Source: JAPLJU01 sp964547985 (GTDB lineage Bacteria; Desulfobacterota; Syntrophia; Syntrophales; UBA2192). From it: 64,000 bases of DNA. This document shows, one piece after another, positions 33,265 through 41,290 of this stretch. The translations under genes were made by a program, and so were the position numbers. The notes beneath the pieces are model-generated. The model did not search any database and was not told the origin of the DNA. It worked only from the letters and a program-made list of their open reading frames with translations. How positions within the stretch are numbered: position 1 is the first letter of the stretch; each line of letters begins with the position of its first letter. The stretch spans positions 62,001-126,000 of the forward strand of contig CAZJPV010000001.1 of assembly GCA_964547985.1 (NCBI GenBank), read 5' to 3'.

Positions 33265-34490
33265 AATATGTCATTCTACTTGGGGACGGCATGGCCGATC
33301 ACCCCATCGAAAAACTCGGGTGGAAAACACCGTTGGAATACGCCAGGACACCCAACATGGACCGCCTTTCCCGGTCCGGTACCACCGGGATGGTGAAAAC
33401 GATCCCGAACGGTTTCCCGCCGGGAAGCGATGTGGCGAACCTCAGCGTTCTGGGGTACGATCCCAAACGATATTTCACCGGACGCGGGCCCCTGGAAGCG
33501 GCCAGTATGGGCATCAGGCTTCAGCCCGGCGATGTGGCCTTCCGCTGCAACCTCGTCAACCTGAGCCTCGACGGAAAAGAGCGGATGGTCGATTTTACCT
33601 CCGGACACATCTCCTCAGGGGAGGCCCGGAGGATCATCATTGACCTGAACCGGGCGATTGGCTCGGAAACCATTCATTTCTATCCCGGCGTGGGTTACAG
33701 GCACCTCTGCGTCTGGAAGGGGGGGCCGGCCTCGGTGAAGACCACTCCCCCCCATGACATCACCGGGCAGGAAATCGCCGATTACCTCCCCGCGGGTGAT
33801 GGATCCGCTCCCGCCCGCGACCTGATGATGAAATCTCGAAGCACTCTGAAGGATCACCCCGTGAACCGGGACCGTGTCGGGCGCGGTCTGAAACCTGCCA
33901 ATTCGATCTGGCTCTGGGGACAGGGCGGGGCGCCTGCCTTTCAGACCCTCTCTGAAAAGTACGGGCTCCGGGGTATCATGATCTCGGCCGTCGATCTTTT
34001 GAACGGCATTGCCGTCTGCGCCGGCATGGAGGTCATCCGCATCCAGGGGGCCACGGGATACACCGACACGAACTACGTGGGCAAGGCAAAAGGCGCGCTT
34101 TCGGCCCTGCGGGACCGGGACCTTGCCTTCGTCCATGTGGAAGCACCCGATGAGATGGGGCACGAGGGGAACATCGAAGGGAAGGTGAAGGCCATCGAGG
34201 ACTTCGACGAGAAGGTTGTGGGGACCGTCCTCGGAGAAATTGGCACGCTGAATGATTTCCGAATCCTCGTGCTTAGCGACCACCCGACGCCGATCAGTCA
34301 CCGGACCCACGTGGCGGAGCCCAGTCCCTTCGTGGTCTACTCCTCGGTGAAGGAAGAAAACCTCAAAAACTGTCCGGTCTTCGGCGAGACCTGCGCAAAG
34401 AGGGATGGGATCATGGTCGCGCCCGGATACACCCTGATGGATGCCTTCATCAAGGATTGGAGAAGGTTCGTTGACAGCAAACGCCGTTAA
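33261..34490 (+). CDS. ApgM-type phosphoglycerate mutase family protein, candidate homoserine kinase
   Basis: Member of the alkaline-phosphatase superfamily group of cofactor-independent phosphoglycerate mutases (archaeal type, COG3635); 409 residues. MKYVILLGDGMADHP gives the first metal Asp, SDVANLSVLGYDP the serine nucleophile region, and VHVEAPDEMGHEGN and LVLSDHPTP the further metal ligands. A subgroup of this family encoded next to homoserine dehydrogenase has been proposed to act as homoserine kinase. Here the ATG overlaps the hom stop, which supports that role by context. Plain phosphoglycerate mutase remains equally possible on sequence alone; no thrB was seen in the window. Confidence 0.85.
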   Translation: MKYVILLGDGMADHPIEKLGWKTPLEYARTPNMDRLSRSGTTGMVKTIPNGFPPGSDVANLSVLGYDPKRYFTGRGPLEAASMGIRLQPGDVAFRCNLVNLSLDGKERMVDFTSGHISSGEARRIIIDLNRAIGSETIHFYPGVGYRHLCVWKGGPASVKTTPPHDITGQEIADYLPAGDGSAPARDLMMKSRSTLKDHPVNRDRVGRGLKPANSIWLWGQGGAPAFQTLSEKYGLRGIMISAVDLLNGIAVCAGMEVIRIQGATGYTDTNYVGKAKGALSALRDRDLAFVHVEAPDEMGHEGNIEGKVKAIEDFDEKVVGTVLGEIGTLNDFRILVLSDHPTPISHRTHVAEPSPFVVYSSVKEENLKNCPVFGETCAKRDGIMVAPGYTLMDAFIKDWRRFVDSKRR

Positions 34491-34893
34491 AATCAGGGTC
34501 ATCTATGCAGATACCGACGCCATGGGCATCGCCTATCACACGAACTACATCCGGTGGTTTGAGATCGGCAGGACGGAACTCCTGCGGGAGAGGGGCATCG
34601 TGTACCGTGAACTCGAATCAGAGGGCTTTTATCTGCCGCTGACGGAACTCTACTGCCATTATCTGAAACCGGCGAAATACGACGATGTCATCCGGATAGA
34701 GACAAGCATCAACTACTTCAGGAGAGCCAGCATCAAGTTCGATTACGAGATATGGGATGAAGCAAGAGAGAGCTGTCTGGTCGAGGGATCCACGATCCAC
34801 GCCTTCCTCAACCGCGATGGGAAGATCGTCCGGCCTCCCCGGGCCATTGCAGATAAAATAAATACCATCCTGTCCTCTCAGCCGAAGTCTTAA
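34471..34893 (+). CDS. ybgC: YbgC-type acyl-CoA thioesterase
   Basis: Hot-dog fold hydrolase of short acyl or aroyl-CoA thioesters, often linked to the Tol-Pal system. The core starts with IRVIYADTDAMGIAYHTNYIRWFEIGRTELLR, containing the catalytic Asp of the YbgC/4-hydroxybenzoyl-CoA thioesterase signature. With a TTG start at 34471 (GGAG eight bases before) it has 140 residues, normal size, and overlaps the previous gene by 20 bases. An ATG at 34441 would add ten residues. tolQRA or pal genes are not adjacent. Confidence 0.88.
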   Translation: MTANAVKIRVIYADTDAMGIAYHTNYIRWFEIGRTELLRERGIVYRELESEGFYLPLTELYCHYLKPAKYDDVIRIETSINYFRRASIKFDYEIWDEARESCLVEGSTIHAFLNRDGKIVRPPRAIADKINTILSSQPKS

Positions 34894-34940
34894 ATCCAGA
34901 CGATAAAAAGACGTTTCCATTTCATATTTGGGGTGATGAC

Positions 34941-35633
34941 ATGTCAGCCAGGGTGACGAGAAAAGACATTGAGAAGCCCGATCCGTTTTTTGAATTCATG
35001 GAGCGGATATACGGGTATCTCGCAAAGCACAAGAAAAAGTTTTACATCGCCGCGGGCGTTCTCGCCGGCCTTCTGGTTCTTGCAACGGGTGCGTTTTTCT
35101 ACTCGCGCCATGTGGAACAGCAGGCGGAGAAACTGTACCTGAAGGCCTATGAGCTCCAGTACTCAACGACCGCTCGTGACAGCAGTAGGGGATCTCTCGC
35201 CCCGGTTCTGGCGGCCTACGAGGAGGTGATCCGAACCCACCCGAGGAGCCTTGCTGCGGCCAACGCCCATTACATGCTGGGAAACCTTTACTACCGAATC
35301 GGCGACTACGATCGATCGCAGTCGTCCTTTGAGGCCTTTCTGGATAAAGCGACCCGGAAGCATGTGCTGATCCCCTTCGCCTACACGGGTCTGGGTTATT
35401 GTCATGAAGCGAAACAGGAGTACGAGAAGGCCCTCGTAGCATTTGAAAAGGCCGCCAAGAAAGATGCCGGGGGGCTTCTAACGGGGGTTAGCTACGGCAA
35501 TATGGCCCGTATCTATGAAGAGATGAAAGATCCGAAAAAGGCGCTGGAATTCTACCAGAAGGCTCTCGAGAATATCAGCGATCCCTCGATGGCGGCCTTC
35601 ATCAAGCGAAAGATCGCTTCACTCAGCGGATAA
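34941..35633 (+). CDS. TPR protein with N-terminal membrane anchor (YfgM-like layout)
   Basis: 230 residues: a short cytoplasmic N-terminus (about 1-37, basic KHKKK), one transmembrane segment (FYIAAGVLAGLLVLATGAFFY, about 39-58), then tetratricopeptide repeats, e.g. AHYMLGNLYYRIGDYDRSQSSF, AYTGLGYCHEAKQEYEKALVAF and YGNMARIYEEMKDPKKALEFY. The layout equals YfgM/DUF2133-type periplasmic chaperone-like proteins, but sequence identity to them was not tested. It lies 21 bases before iorA on the same strand. Confidence 0.75.
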   Translation: MSARVTRKDIEKPDPFFEFMERIYGYLAKHKKKFYIAAGVLAGLLVLATGAFFYSRHVEQQAEKLYLKAYELQYSTTARDSSRGSLAPVLAAYEEVIRTHPRSLAAANAHYMLGNLYYRIGDYDRSQSSFEAFLDKATRKHVLIPFAYTGLGYCHEAKQEYEKALVAFEKAAKKDAGGLLTGVSYGNMARIYEEMKDPKKALEFYQKALENISDPSMAAFIKRKIASLSG

Positions 35634-35654
35634 AAAGCCAGGAGATGAAAGGGA

Positions 35655-37445
35655 ATGCATAAGCAGCTGATGTCCGGCAACGAGGCCATTGCCAGAGGAG
35701 CCTTCGAACACGGGGTGACCTTTGCCGCAGGGTATCCCGGGACGCCGAGCACGGAAATCATGGAAGCCTTTTCGAGGTACAAGGGTGTCTACGCCGAGTG
35801 GTCCCCGAATGAAAAGGTCGCCCTCGAGGTTGCCATCGGGGCAGCCCTCGCCGGCTTGAAGGCCATGGCGGTCATGAAACACGTCGGTGTCAACGTGGCA
35901 GCCGATCCCCTGTTCACGGTGAGCTATACGGGAACGAACGGTGCGCTGGTGATTATCACGGCCGACGACCCCTCTCTGCACAGCTCTCAGAACGAGCAGG
36001 ACAACAGAAACTACGCGAAATTTGCCAAGATCCCGATGTTGGAGCCCTCCGACAGTCAGGAGGCCAAGACGTTCATCAAGATCGCCATGGATATCAGCGA
36101 GAAATTCGATAGCCCCGTCTTTCTCCGGACGACGACCCGCGTTTCACACTCGAAGTCCGTTGTGGGGCTCGAGGAGCCCACGAACGGCGAGGACCGGAGG
36201 GTCATCAAGTTTGATCCGGCAAAGTATGTCATGGTTCCCGCTCATGCCCGGGTCCGGCGGGTGGCCGTGGAGAAGAGGATGGAACAGCTGAATGAATGGG
36301 CCGAAACCTTCCCGGAAAACCGCATGGAGATCCAAAACACCGCCATCGGGATCATCACCGCCGGGATGTCATACAACTATGCCAAGGATGTCTTTCCCGG
36401 CTACTCCTATCTCAAGCTCGGGATGGTTCACCCCCTCCCGGAGAAGATGATCCGGACGTTTGCCTCAAAGGTGAAGGAGCTCTATGTCGTGGAGGAGCTG
36501 GATCCTTTCATCGAGGAACAGGTCCGCGCCATGGGGATCCCCGTGACGGGCAAGAAGGTCTTCCCCTATACCAGCGAGTTCGACCCGGGCGTGGTGGAAG
36601 AGGGGATCAAAGCGCACAAGCGGGGGCGGAAGCCGCCGCCGGCCGTCCCGTCGAGGCCACCCAACCTCTGTCCGGGCTGCCCGCACAGAGGCCTCTTCTA
36701 TGCGCTTGGAGAGACGAAGGCCTTCGTCACAGGCGACATCGGTTGTTATACCCTCTCCTTCATGAAGCCCCTGCAGGGACTTCACACCTGCATCTGCATG
36801 GGGGCCAGCATCGGTATGGCTCACGGGATGAGCAAGGCCCTGGGGGAGAAAGGGAAGGGGAAGATCGTCGGGGTCATCGGCGATTCGACCTTCGTCCACT
36901 CCGGCATCACGCCGCTTCTCAACATGGCGTACAACAAAAGCGATGCGGTCATCATCATCGCCGATAACCGGACAACGGCCATGACGGGCATGCAGGACCA
37001 CCCGGCGACAGGCACGACCCTCCAGGGAGAAAAAACGAAGGAACTCGACTTTGCAGCCCTGGCAAAAGTTCTCGGCATCGAGAGCGTCCGTGTCATTCAT
37101 CCCCTGAACATAAAAGAAACGACGGCGGTCCTGAAAGAAGAACTCGGGAAGGAAGGCCCATCCGTGATTGTTTCCCGGGGCCCCTGCATCTTTTTGCAGC
37201 GTGAACGGCTCAAATCCATCAAGCCTTTCACGGTCGATACCGATGTCTGCACCGGCTGCCAGCTCTGCCTGGGTCTGGGATGCCCGGCCATCTCGTGGAA
37301 GAAAGAGGAAGCGGGTCTGGTCCCTCGAACCGGGAAGAAGCGCAAAGGTTTTGCATCGATCGATGAAGCCCTCTGCGTCCAATGCAGCCTCTGCTTCCAG
37401 GTGTGCAGGGCCGATGCCATCAAATCCGCCGGAGGTCCGTCATGA
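35655..37445 (+). CDS. iorA: Indolepyruvate:ferredoxin oxidoreductase, alpha subunit
   Basis: TPP- and iron-sulfur-dependent enzyme that oxidatively decarboxylates aryl pyruvates to aryl-acetyl-CoA and reduces ferredoxin; an anaerobe's aromatic amino acid pathway. 596 residues: N-terminal pyrimidine domain (LMSGNEAIARGAFEHGVTFAAGYPGTPSTEI), TPP-binding domain with the metal motif GDIGCYTL and VGVIGDSTFVHSG (about 355-430), and two C-terminal clusters, CTGCQLCLGLGC and CVQCSLCFQVC, each for a [4Fe-4S] centre. The stop overlaps the iorB start. An aryl-acetyl-CoA product would fit with the PaaK-like ligase elsewhere in the window, though this link is speculative. Confidence 0.95.
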   Translation: MHKQLMSGNEAIARGAFEHGVTFAAGYPGTPSTEIMEAFSRYKGVYAEWSPNEKVALEVAIGAALAGLKAMAVMKHVGVNVAADPLFTVSYTGTNGALVIITADDPSLHSSQNEQDNRNYAKFAKIPMLEPSDSQEAKTFIKIAMDISEKFDSPVFLRTTTRVSHSKSVVGLEEPTNGEDRRVIKFDPAKYVMVPAHARVRRVAVEKRMEQLNEWAETFPENRMEIQNTAIGIITAGMSYNYAKDVFPGYSYLKLGMVHPLPEKMIRTFASKVKELYVVEELDPFIEEQVRAMGIPVTGKKVFPYTSEFDPGVVEEGIKAHKRGRKPPPAVPSRPPNLCPGCPHRGLFYALGETKAFVTGDIGCYTLSFMKPLQGLHTCICMGASIGMAHGMSKALGEKGKGKIVGVIGDSTFVHSGITPLLNMAYNKSDAVIIIADNRTTAMTGMQDHPATGTTLQGEKTKELDFAALAKVLGIESVRVIHPLNIKETTAVLKEELGKEGPSVIVSRGPCIFLQRERLKSIKPFTVDTDVCTGCQLCLGLGCPAISWKKEEAGLVPRTGKKRKGFASIDEALCVQCSLCFQVCRADAIKSAGGPS

Positions 37446-38026
37446 AAGATTCCGTGACCAGCCTACTTCTTGCCGGTGTGGGCGGACAAGGCATCCTGCT
37501 CGCGAGCGACATCATCTGCAAGGTCATGATGAAGGCCGGACTGGATGTCAAAAAAAGCGAGGTCCACGGTATGGCCCAGCGGGGCGGATGCGTGACCAGT
37601 CACGTCCGTTACGGTCGGAAGGTATACTCCCCCATCGCAAAAGAGGGCGATGTGAACGTCCTTATTTCCTTCGAAAAACTTGAGACCCTGCGATACCTGA
37701 ACTTCTTGACGGCGGGCGGCAGGGTCATCATCAACGAGGAAGAAATCCTTCCGCCCTCCGTAAACCTGGGTGAGACCGCCTACCCCGTCGACGCCGTGGA
37801 CATCGTCCGGAGCCAGTTCAAGGATGTTCTGGTCGTGAATGCCCCGGCACTGGCCCGGAAGGCGGGAAATATCCGGGCGGTCAGCACCGTCATGCTCGGC
37901 GCCCTTTCCAAGTACCTCCTCGAGGCCTCACCGGACGACTGGAAAAGCGTCATCGGTAAAGAATTCTCCGAGAAACTGGTTCCCGCCAACCTGAAGGCCT
38001 TCGACCTTGGAAGAGAAACGGCCTGA
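37442..38026 (+). CDS. iorB: Indolepyruvate:ferredoxin oxidoreductase, beta subunit
   Basis: Gamma-type subunit of the 2-oxoacid:ferredoxin oxidoreductase family. 194 residues from the ATG at 37442, in a 4-bp overlap with iorA. SLLLAGVGGQGILLASDII, SEVHGMAQRGGCVTSHVRYG and the C-terminal NLKAFDLG are typical. The open frame begins 60 bases earlier inside iorA, which is not part of the gene. Confidence 0.95.
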   Translation: MKDSVTSLLLAGVGGQGILLASDIICKVMMKAGLDVKKSEVHGMAQRGGCVTSHVRYGRKVYSPIAKEGDVNVLISFEKLETLRYLNFLTAGGRVIINEEEILPPSVNLGETAYPVDAVDIVRSQFKDVLVVNAPALARKAGNIRAVSTVMLGALSKYLLEASPDDWKSVIGKEFSEKLVPANLKAFDLGRETA

Positions 38027-38078
38027 AAAACCGGAAAAAGAGCGATGATAAGGAGGGGCCTTTCTCCTCGTTGCCGTC

Positions 38079-38957
38079 ATGCTTTTCTCAGCCGAAGGCG
38101 GGATTGCACAGGACGCAGGGGAGGGCGAGGCAACGAAAGTCTTCGGATTTGCCGAACGTCTCTTCGAAGAGGGGGACTATTACCGGGCCATCACGGAGTT
38201 CAAGCGTTTCATCTTTCTGTTCCCCGAGTCAAAATACACCGAAAGAAGCTTCTTCAGGATCGGGGAGAGCTATTTCAGGGCCAGGAAATGGGAAGAGGCC
38301 AAAGAATCTTTCGATCTCTTCGTCAAGAAATTCCCCCGGAGCCTTCTGCGGGACGAAGCCCTGTACCATCAAGGGATCGCGGAAAAGAACCTCAAGAACT
38401 ACAGCGAAGCTCTTTCCATCTTTCAAGGTCTCGCGGCGCGCGCCAGCGGTGACCTGAGGGATCGGGCCATCGTCCAGAGCGCCCTGGTCCTTGTCGAAAC
38501 GGCTGACTACAGGGGCGCCGTCACAAGCCTCTCATTTATCCCGGCGGAAAGTTCCCTGTCAGAATCGGCCAGGAGTTTTTCAGAAGGGCTTGCCCGGGTC
38601 GAATCGCTGCCGCAAAAATCACCGGAGACGGCAGGTGTAATCGCCACCCTGATCCCCGGGTCGGGTCATCTTTACACCGAAAGACCGCGAGATGTTCTCG
38701 TCGCCTTTCTTCTCAACGGGACCTTCATCTGGGCGGCGATTGAACTCTTCGATCACGAAGACTATGCCTTGGGAGGGATCGTGACCTTTGTCGAGCTTGG
38801 CTGGTACACGGGGAATATCTACAGCGCCGTCAGCAGCGCCCATAAATACAACGAGAGGACACGCGAGGATTATATCGACAGCCTGAAGAAGAAAAGCGGG
38901 TTCAATCATTCCTTCAATCGAAATAGCGGTTTTATCCTTTACAGCCTGAGGTATTAA
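38079..38957 (+). CDS. TPR protein with C-terminal membrane domain; start probably lost by a 1-base shift
   Basis: 292 residues from the only in-frame ATG. Tetratricopeptide repeats cover about residues 18-170 (ATKVFGFAERLFEEGDYYRAI, SFFRIGESYFRARKWEEA, ALYHQGIAEKNLKNYSEAL). A hydrophobic part follows (IATLIPGSGHLYTERPRDVLVAFLLNG to about residue 260), likely membrane-inserted. The ATG cuts through a signal peptide: deleting one G from the GGGG run 38055-38058 would join ATG 38045 (MIRR) to AFLLVAVMLFSAEGGIAQ in one frame. The gene therefore looks frameshifted or mis-sequenced at its start. It ends in a TAATG overlap with the yidD-like gene. Function unknown. Confidence 0.65.
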   Translation: MLFSAEGGIAQDAGEGEATKVFGFAERLFEEGDYYRAITEFKRFIFLFPESKYTERSFFRIGESYFRARKWEEAKESFDLFVKKFPRSLLRDEALYHQGIAEKNLKNYSEALSIFQGLAARASGDLRDRAIVQSALVLVETADYRGAVTSLSFIPAESSLSESARSFSEGLARVESLPQKSPETAGVIATLIPGSGHLYTERPRDVLVAFLLNGTFIWAAIELFDHEDYALGGIVTFVELGWYTGNIYSAVSSAHKYNERTREDYIDSLKKKSGFNHSFNRNSGFILYSLRY

Positions 38958-39373
38958 TGTATAAATTATATTCGACTTTGCTGACATTTTTAATCCTGGC
39001 GTTAACGGTTGTTCCTTGCGCGGGCAGTGACGGAGACGATTTCGGTCCATGGTCTTATATGATGCCTGTCGCACACTCGGCATCGGGAAGAGAGTCATGG
39101 GGAGCTGAAGCCGCGATTTTTTGCCTCCGGATGTTCAGCGAATACATCTCTCCCGTGGACGGGGATCGTTGCACGATGTAACCGACCTGTGCCTTATACA
39201 GTGTCCAGGCCTATCGAAAGCACGGTTTTGTCATCGGGACGGTCATGACGGCCGACCGCCTGATACATGAAATGGACGAGACCGAGAGGGCTCCGATTGT
39301 TTTCAAGCACGGGGTAGGGCGGTTTAATGACTCCGTGGAAGCAAATGATTTCTGGTGGTATAAAGATAAATAA
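38957..39373 (+). pseudogene. YidD-like gene interrupted by an in-frame TAA
   Basis: The frame starts at an ATG overlapping the previous stop. It encodes a hydrophobic signal-like N-terminus (LYSTLLTFLILALTVVPC), then MFSEYISPVDGDRCTM, a TAA at codon 75 (39179-39181), and continues in the same frame with PTCALYSVQAYRKHGFVIG and TVMTADRLIHE up to TAA at 39371-39373. This is the YidD (PF01809) pattern ISPxxGxxCRFxPTCSxYAxxAxxxHG, with the stop at the variable residue before PTC (often Tyr). YidD helps membrane protein insertion; this version has an added exported N-terminus. A TAC or TAT to TAA change is the simplest explanation. The 74-residue first part alone would lack the core. Confidence 0.75.
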
Positions 39374-39415
39374 ACAATATCTATTACTTATATAAATTTC
39401 ATCAAACAGCACTTT

Positions 39416-40381
39416 ATGAATGACGATTATTACAAAGCCCTTGGTCTCGACAGAAGTGCCTCGACAGAGGACATCAAGAAGGCCTATCGCAGGCTTGCCC
39501 TCAAGTATCATCCGGATCGAAACCCCTCGGACAAGAAAAACGCGGAGGAAAAGTTCAAAAAAATCAGTGAAGCCTACGCGGTGCTGAGTGACCCCGAGAA
39601 GCGGAAGCAGTACGACAGCTTCGGATCAGATGCCTTCCGCCAGAAGTACACGCAGGAAGACATCTTCAGGGGCTTTGACCTGAACGAGATCTTGAGAGAC
39701 CTCGGCTTTGGAGGTCTGGGTGGCGAGTTTACCTGGTTCGGTGGAGGCGGTGGCCCGAGAAGAAGAACCTACCGACAGCAGCAGCCAGGCGGCAGCGATC
39801 CATTCGGAGATCTATTCCGGGATCAGCAGGCCTACTCCTACCGTGAAGCTCCCCCTCAAAAAGGACAGGATATTGAATACAACTTATCCATATCATTAGA
39901 AGAATCTGCATCGGGTGCCGAAAAGAAAATCACGGTCAGAAAGGGACAAAAACTCGATGAGATTAAAGTCAAGATCCCGGCCGGCATTTCATCGGGAAAG
40001 AAATTGAGAATTGCCGGAAAGGGGCTTCAGGATCCGTCAGGAGGAATGCCCGGCGATCTTTTTCTAAGTATACAGGTCATGCCCCATCACAAATTCGCGC
40101 GTGAAGGGGACGATTTATTGATCGAGAAATCAATCCCTTATTCAAAAGCTGTTCTTGGGACGACTCTAGAGGTAGAGACACTCGAGGGACCCGTAAAGAG
40201 AATCAAGGTACCGGCTGGAGCGCAGAACAGCACGAAGATTCGGATGAGAGGCTTCGGCATCAAGCACATGAAAGGCGAAGGAAAGGGAGACCTCTACGTG
40301 AAGATAAACGTAGACGTCCCGAAGAAAGTCACAGAAAAACAGGCTGCGCTCGTACGGAAGCTATCGGAAGAAGGCCTGTAA
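39416..40381 (+). CDS. DnaJ-family co-chaperone, CbpA type (no zinc finger)
   Basis: Hsp40 partner of DnaK. 321 residues: J domain (about 1-70) with the HPD tripeptide at 32-34 (KYHPDRNPSD), a Gly/Phe-rich linker (GFGGLGGEFTWFGGGGGP), then two C-terminal substrate-binding barrels (DIEYNLSISLEESASGAEKKITV, then IPYSKAVLGTTLEVETLEGPVKRIKVPAG). The CxxCxGxG zinc repeats of DnaJ are absent, hence class II/CbpA. It stands apart from dnaK. An AT-rich 42-base spacer precedes it. The 136-base gap downstream shows no clear terminator. Confidence 0.9.
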   Translation: MNDDYYKALGLDRSASTEDIKKAYRRLALKYHPDRNPSDKKNAEEKFKKISEAYAVLSDPEKRKQYDSFGSDAFRQKYTQEDIFRGFDLNEILRDLGFGGLGGEFTWFGGGGGPRRRTYRQQQPGGSDPFGDLFRDQQAYSYREAPPQKGQDIEYNLSISLEESASGAEKKITVRKGQKLDEIKVKIPAGISSGKKLRIAGKGLQDPSGGMPGDLFLSIQVMPHHKFAREGDDLLIEKSIPYSKAVLGTTLEVETLEGPVKRIKVPAGAQNSTKIRMRGFGIKHMKGEGKGDLYVKINVDVPKKVTEKQAALVRKLSEEGL

Positions 40382-40517
40382 AGCCGCGAGTCAACAAATC
40401 CCGCCGAAAACCACTCTTTTAAGAAGAGGGGAAAGACCATTGCCAAATAATCCAGAGGCATGAAGTCGGTAAATTCAACGTCTGATAAGATATGTTATGT
40501 AAACTTGTATTGTGCAC

Positions 40518-41252
40518 CTACATTCTATCGATTTGTATATCCCCCCCCACACCCAGTGAATCTCCTGATATGATAATGATACCCCAAACACCGCTAATCT
40601 TCAAGCCATCCTCTATGGCCTTCTTGATATCCTCTTTCCTCTTGACTCGATTCCCGATGAACGTTGCAACCGCGTCTGCAAGAATCGCGGATTGAGATGT
40701 CACGCACACTGCATCGGCAATTCCGAAGCTCAAGGAATGACCGACCGAGGCCGAAGACGTACAGACACCCATGGGCGTTTCCTCAGGCATTACGCGGATC
40801 GCCACTTTCATGCTCAGAGGTGAATCTGCTGCAAATATGCCTACCCTGAGCGCTTTGTTTGTTCTGATAAACACATCGCCGCCGTTTTCTACGATGGCAT
40901 TCTCCGAATATTTAAGAAGATCAAAACCGACACATTCAGCCAGGGCTCCGGCGACGGATGCCATAGGGCCCACATGGGCTATTTTTGTGAATTTGAGCAT
41001 TTCACGCACGATCTCCGGTGCCCTCGAATCTTCCCCGAGAGGCGTCAGGGATGATAAGAAGTCCGGTCTCTTTTTTATGTATTCTTCAATAAAATTGCGG
41101 TGTTTTATAACAGATTGTAAGGCTTTGTCTGACAGGTCGGTGTCGGTCCGGATGTAGAGATCCGTCTCGGACACCTTGATCTGATAGGGCTTCAAAAAAT
41201 CTTCTTTAATCAGGCTCCTGTAATGCTTATCCTTATATAATACATGAGACAT
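40518..41252 (-). CDS. UPF0280/COG2122 ApbE-like protein, possible role in homocysteine synthesis
   Basis: 244 residues, full length for the family. It shares elements with ApbE-type flavin transferases: GPMASVAGALAE, IVENGGDVFIRT (like the ApbE DxGGD segment), CTSSASVGHSLSFG (ApbE TSG-like) and DAVATFIGN. Genetic work that I recall in Methanosarcina (MA1715) and Desulfovibrio linked COG2122 to sulfide assimilation and homocysteine formation from aspartate semialdehyde; this is family knowledge, not visible here. Homoserine dehydrogenase is in the same window but in another transcription unit. It is the last gene of a minus-strand run after dnaE (38-base gap). Confidence 0.82.
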   Translation of the reverse strand: MSHVLYKDKHYRSLIKEDFLKPYQIKVSETDLYIRTDTDLSDKALQSVIKHRNFIEEYIKKRPDFLSSLTPLGEDSRAPEIVREMLKFTKIAHVGPMASVAGALAECVGFDLLKYSENAIVENGGDVFIRTNKALRVGIFAADSPLSMKVAIRVMPEETPMGVCTSSASVGHSLSFGIADAVCVTSQSAILADAVATFIGNRVKRKEDIKKAIEDGLKISGVWGIIIISGDSLGVGGDIQIDRM

Positions 41253-41290
41253 TTCTTTAAATAGAAGGAAAAATCTGAAACCTATCGTAT

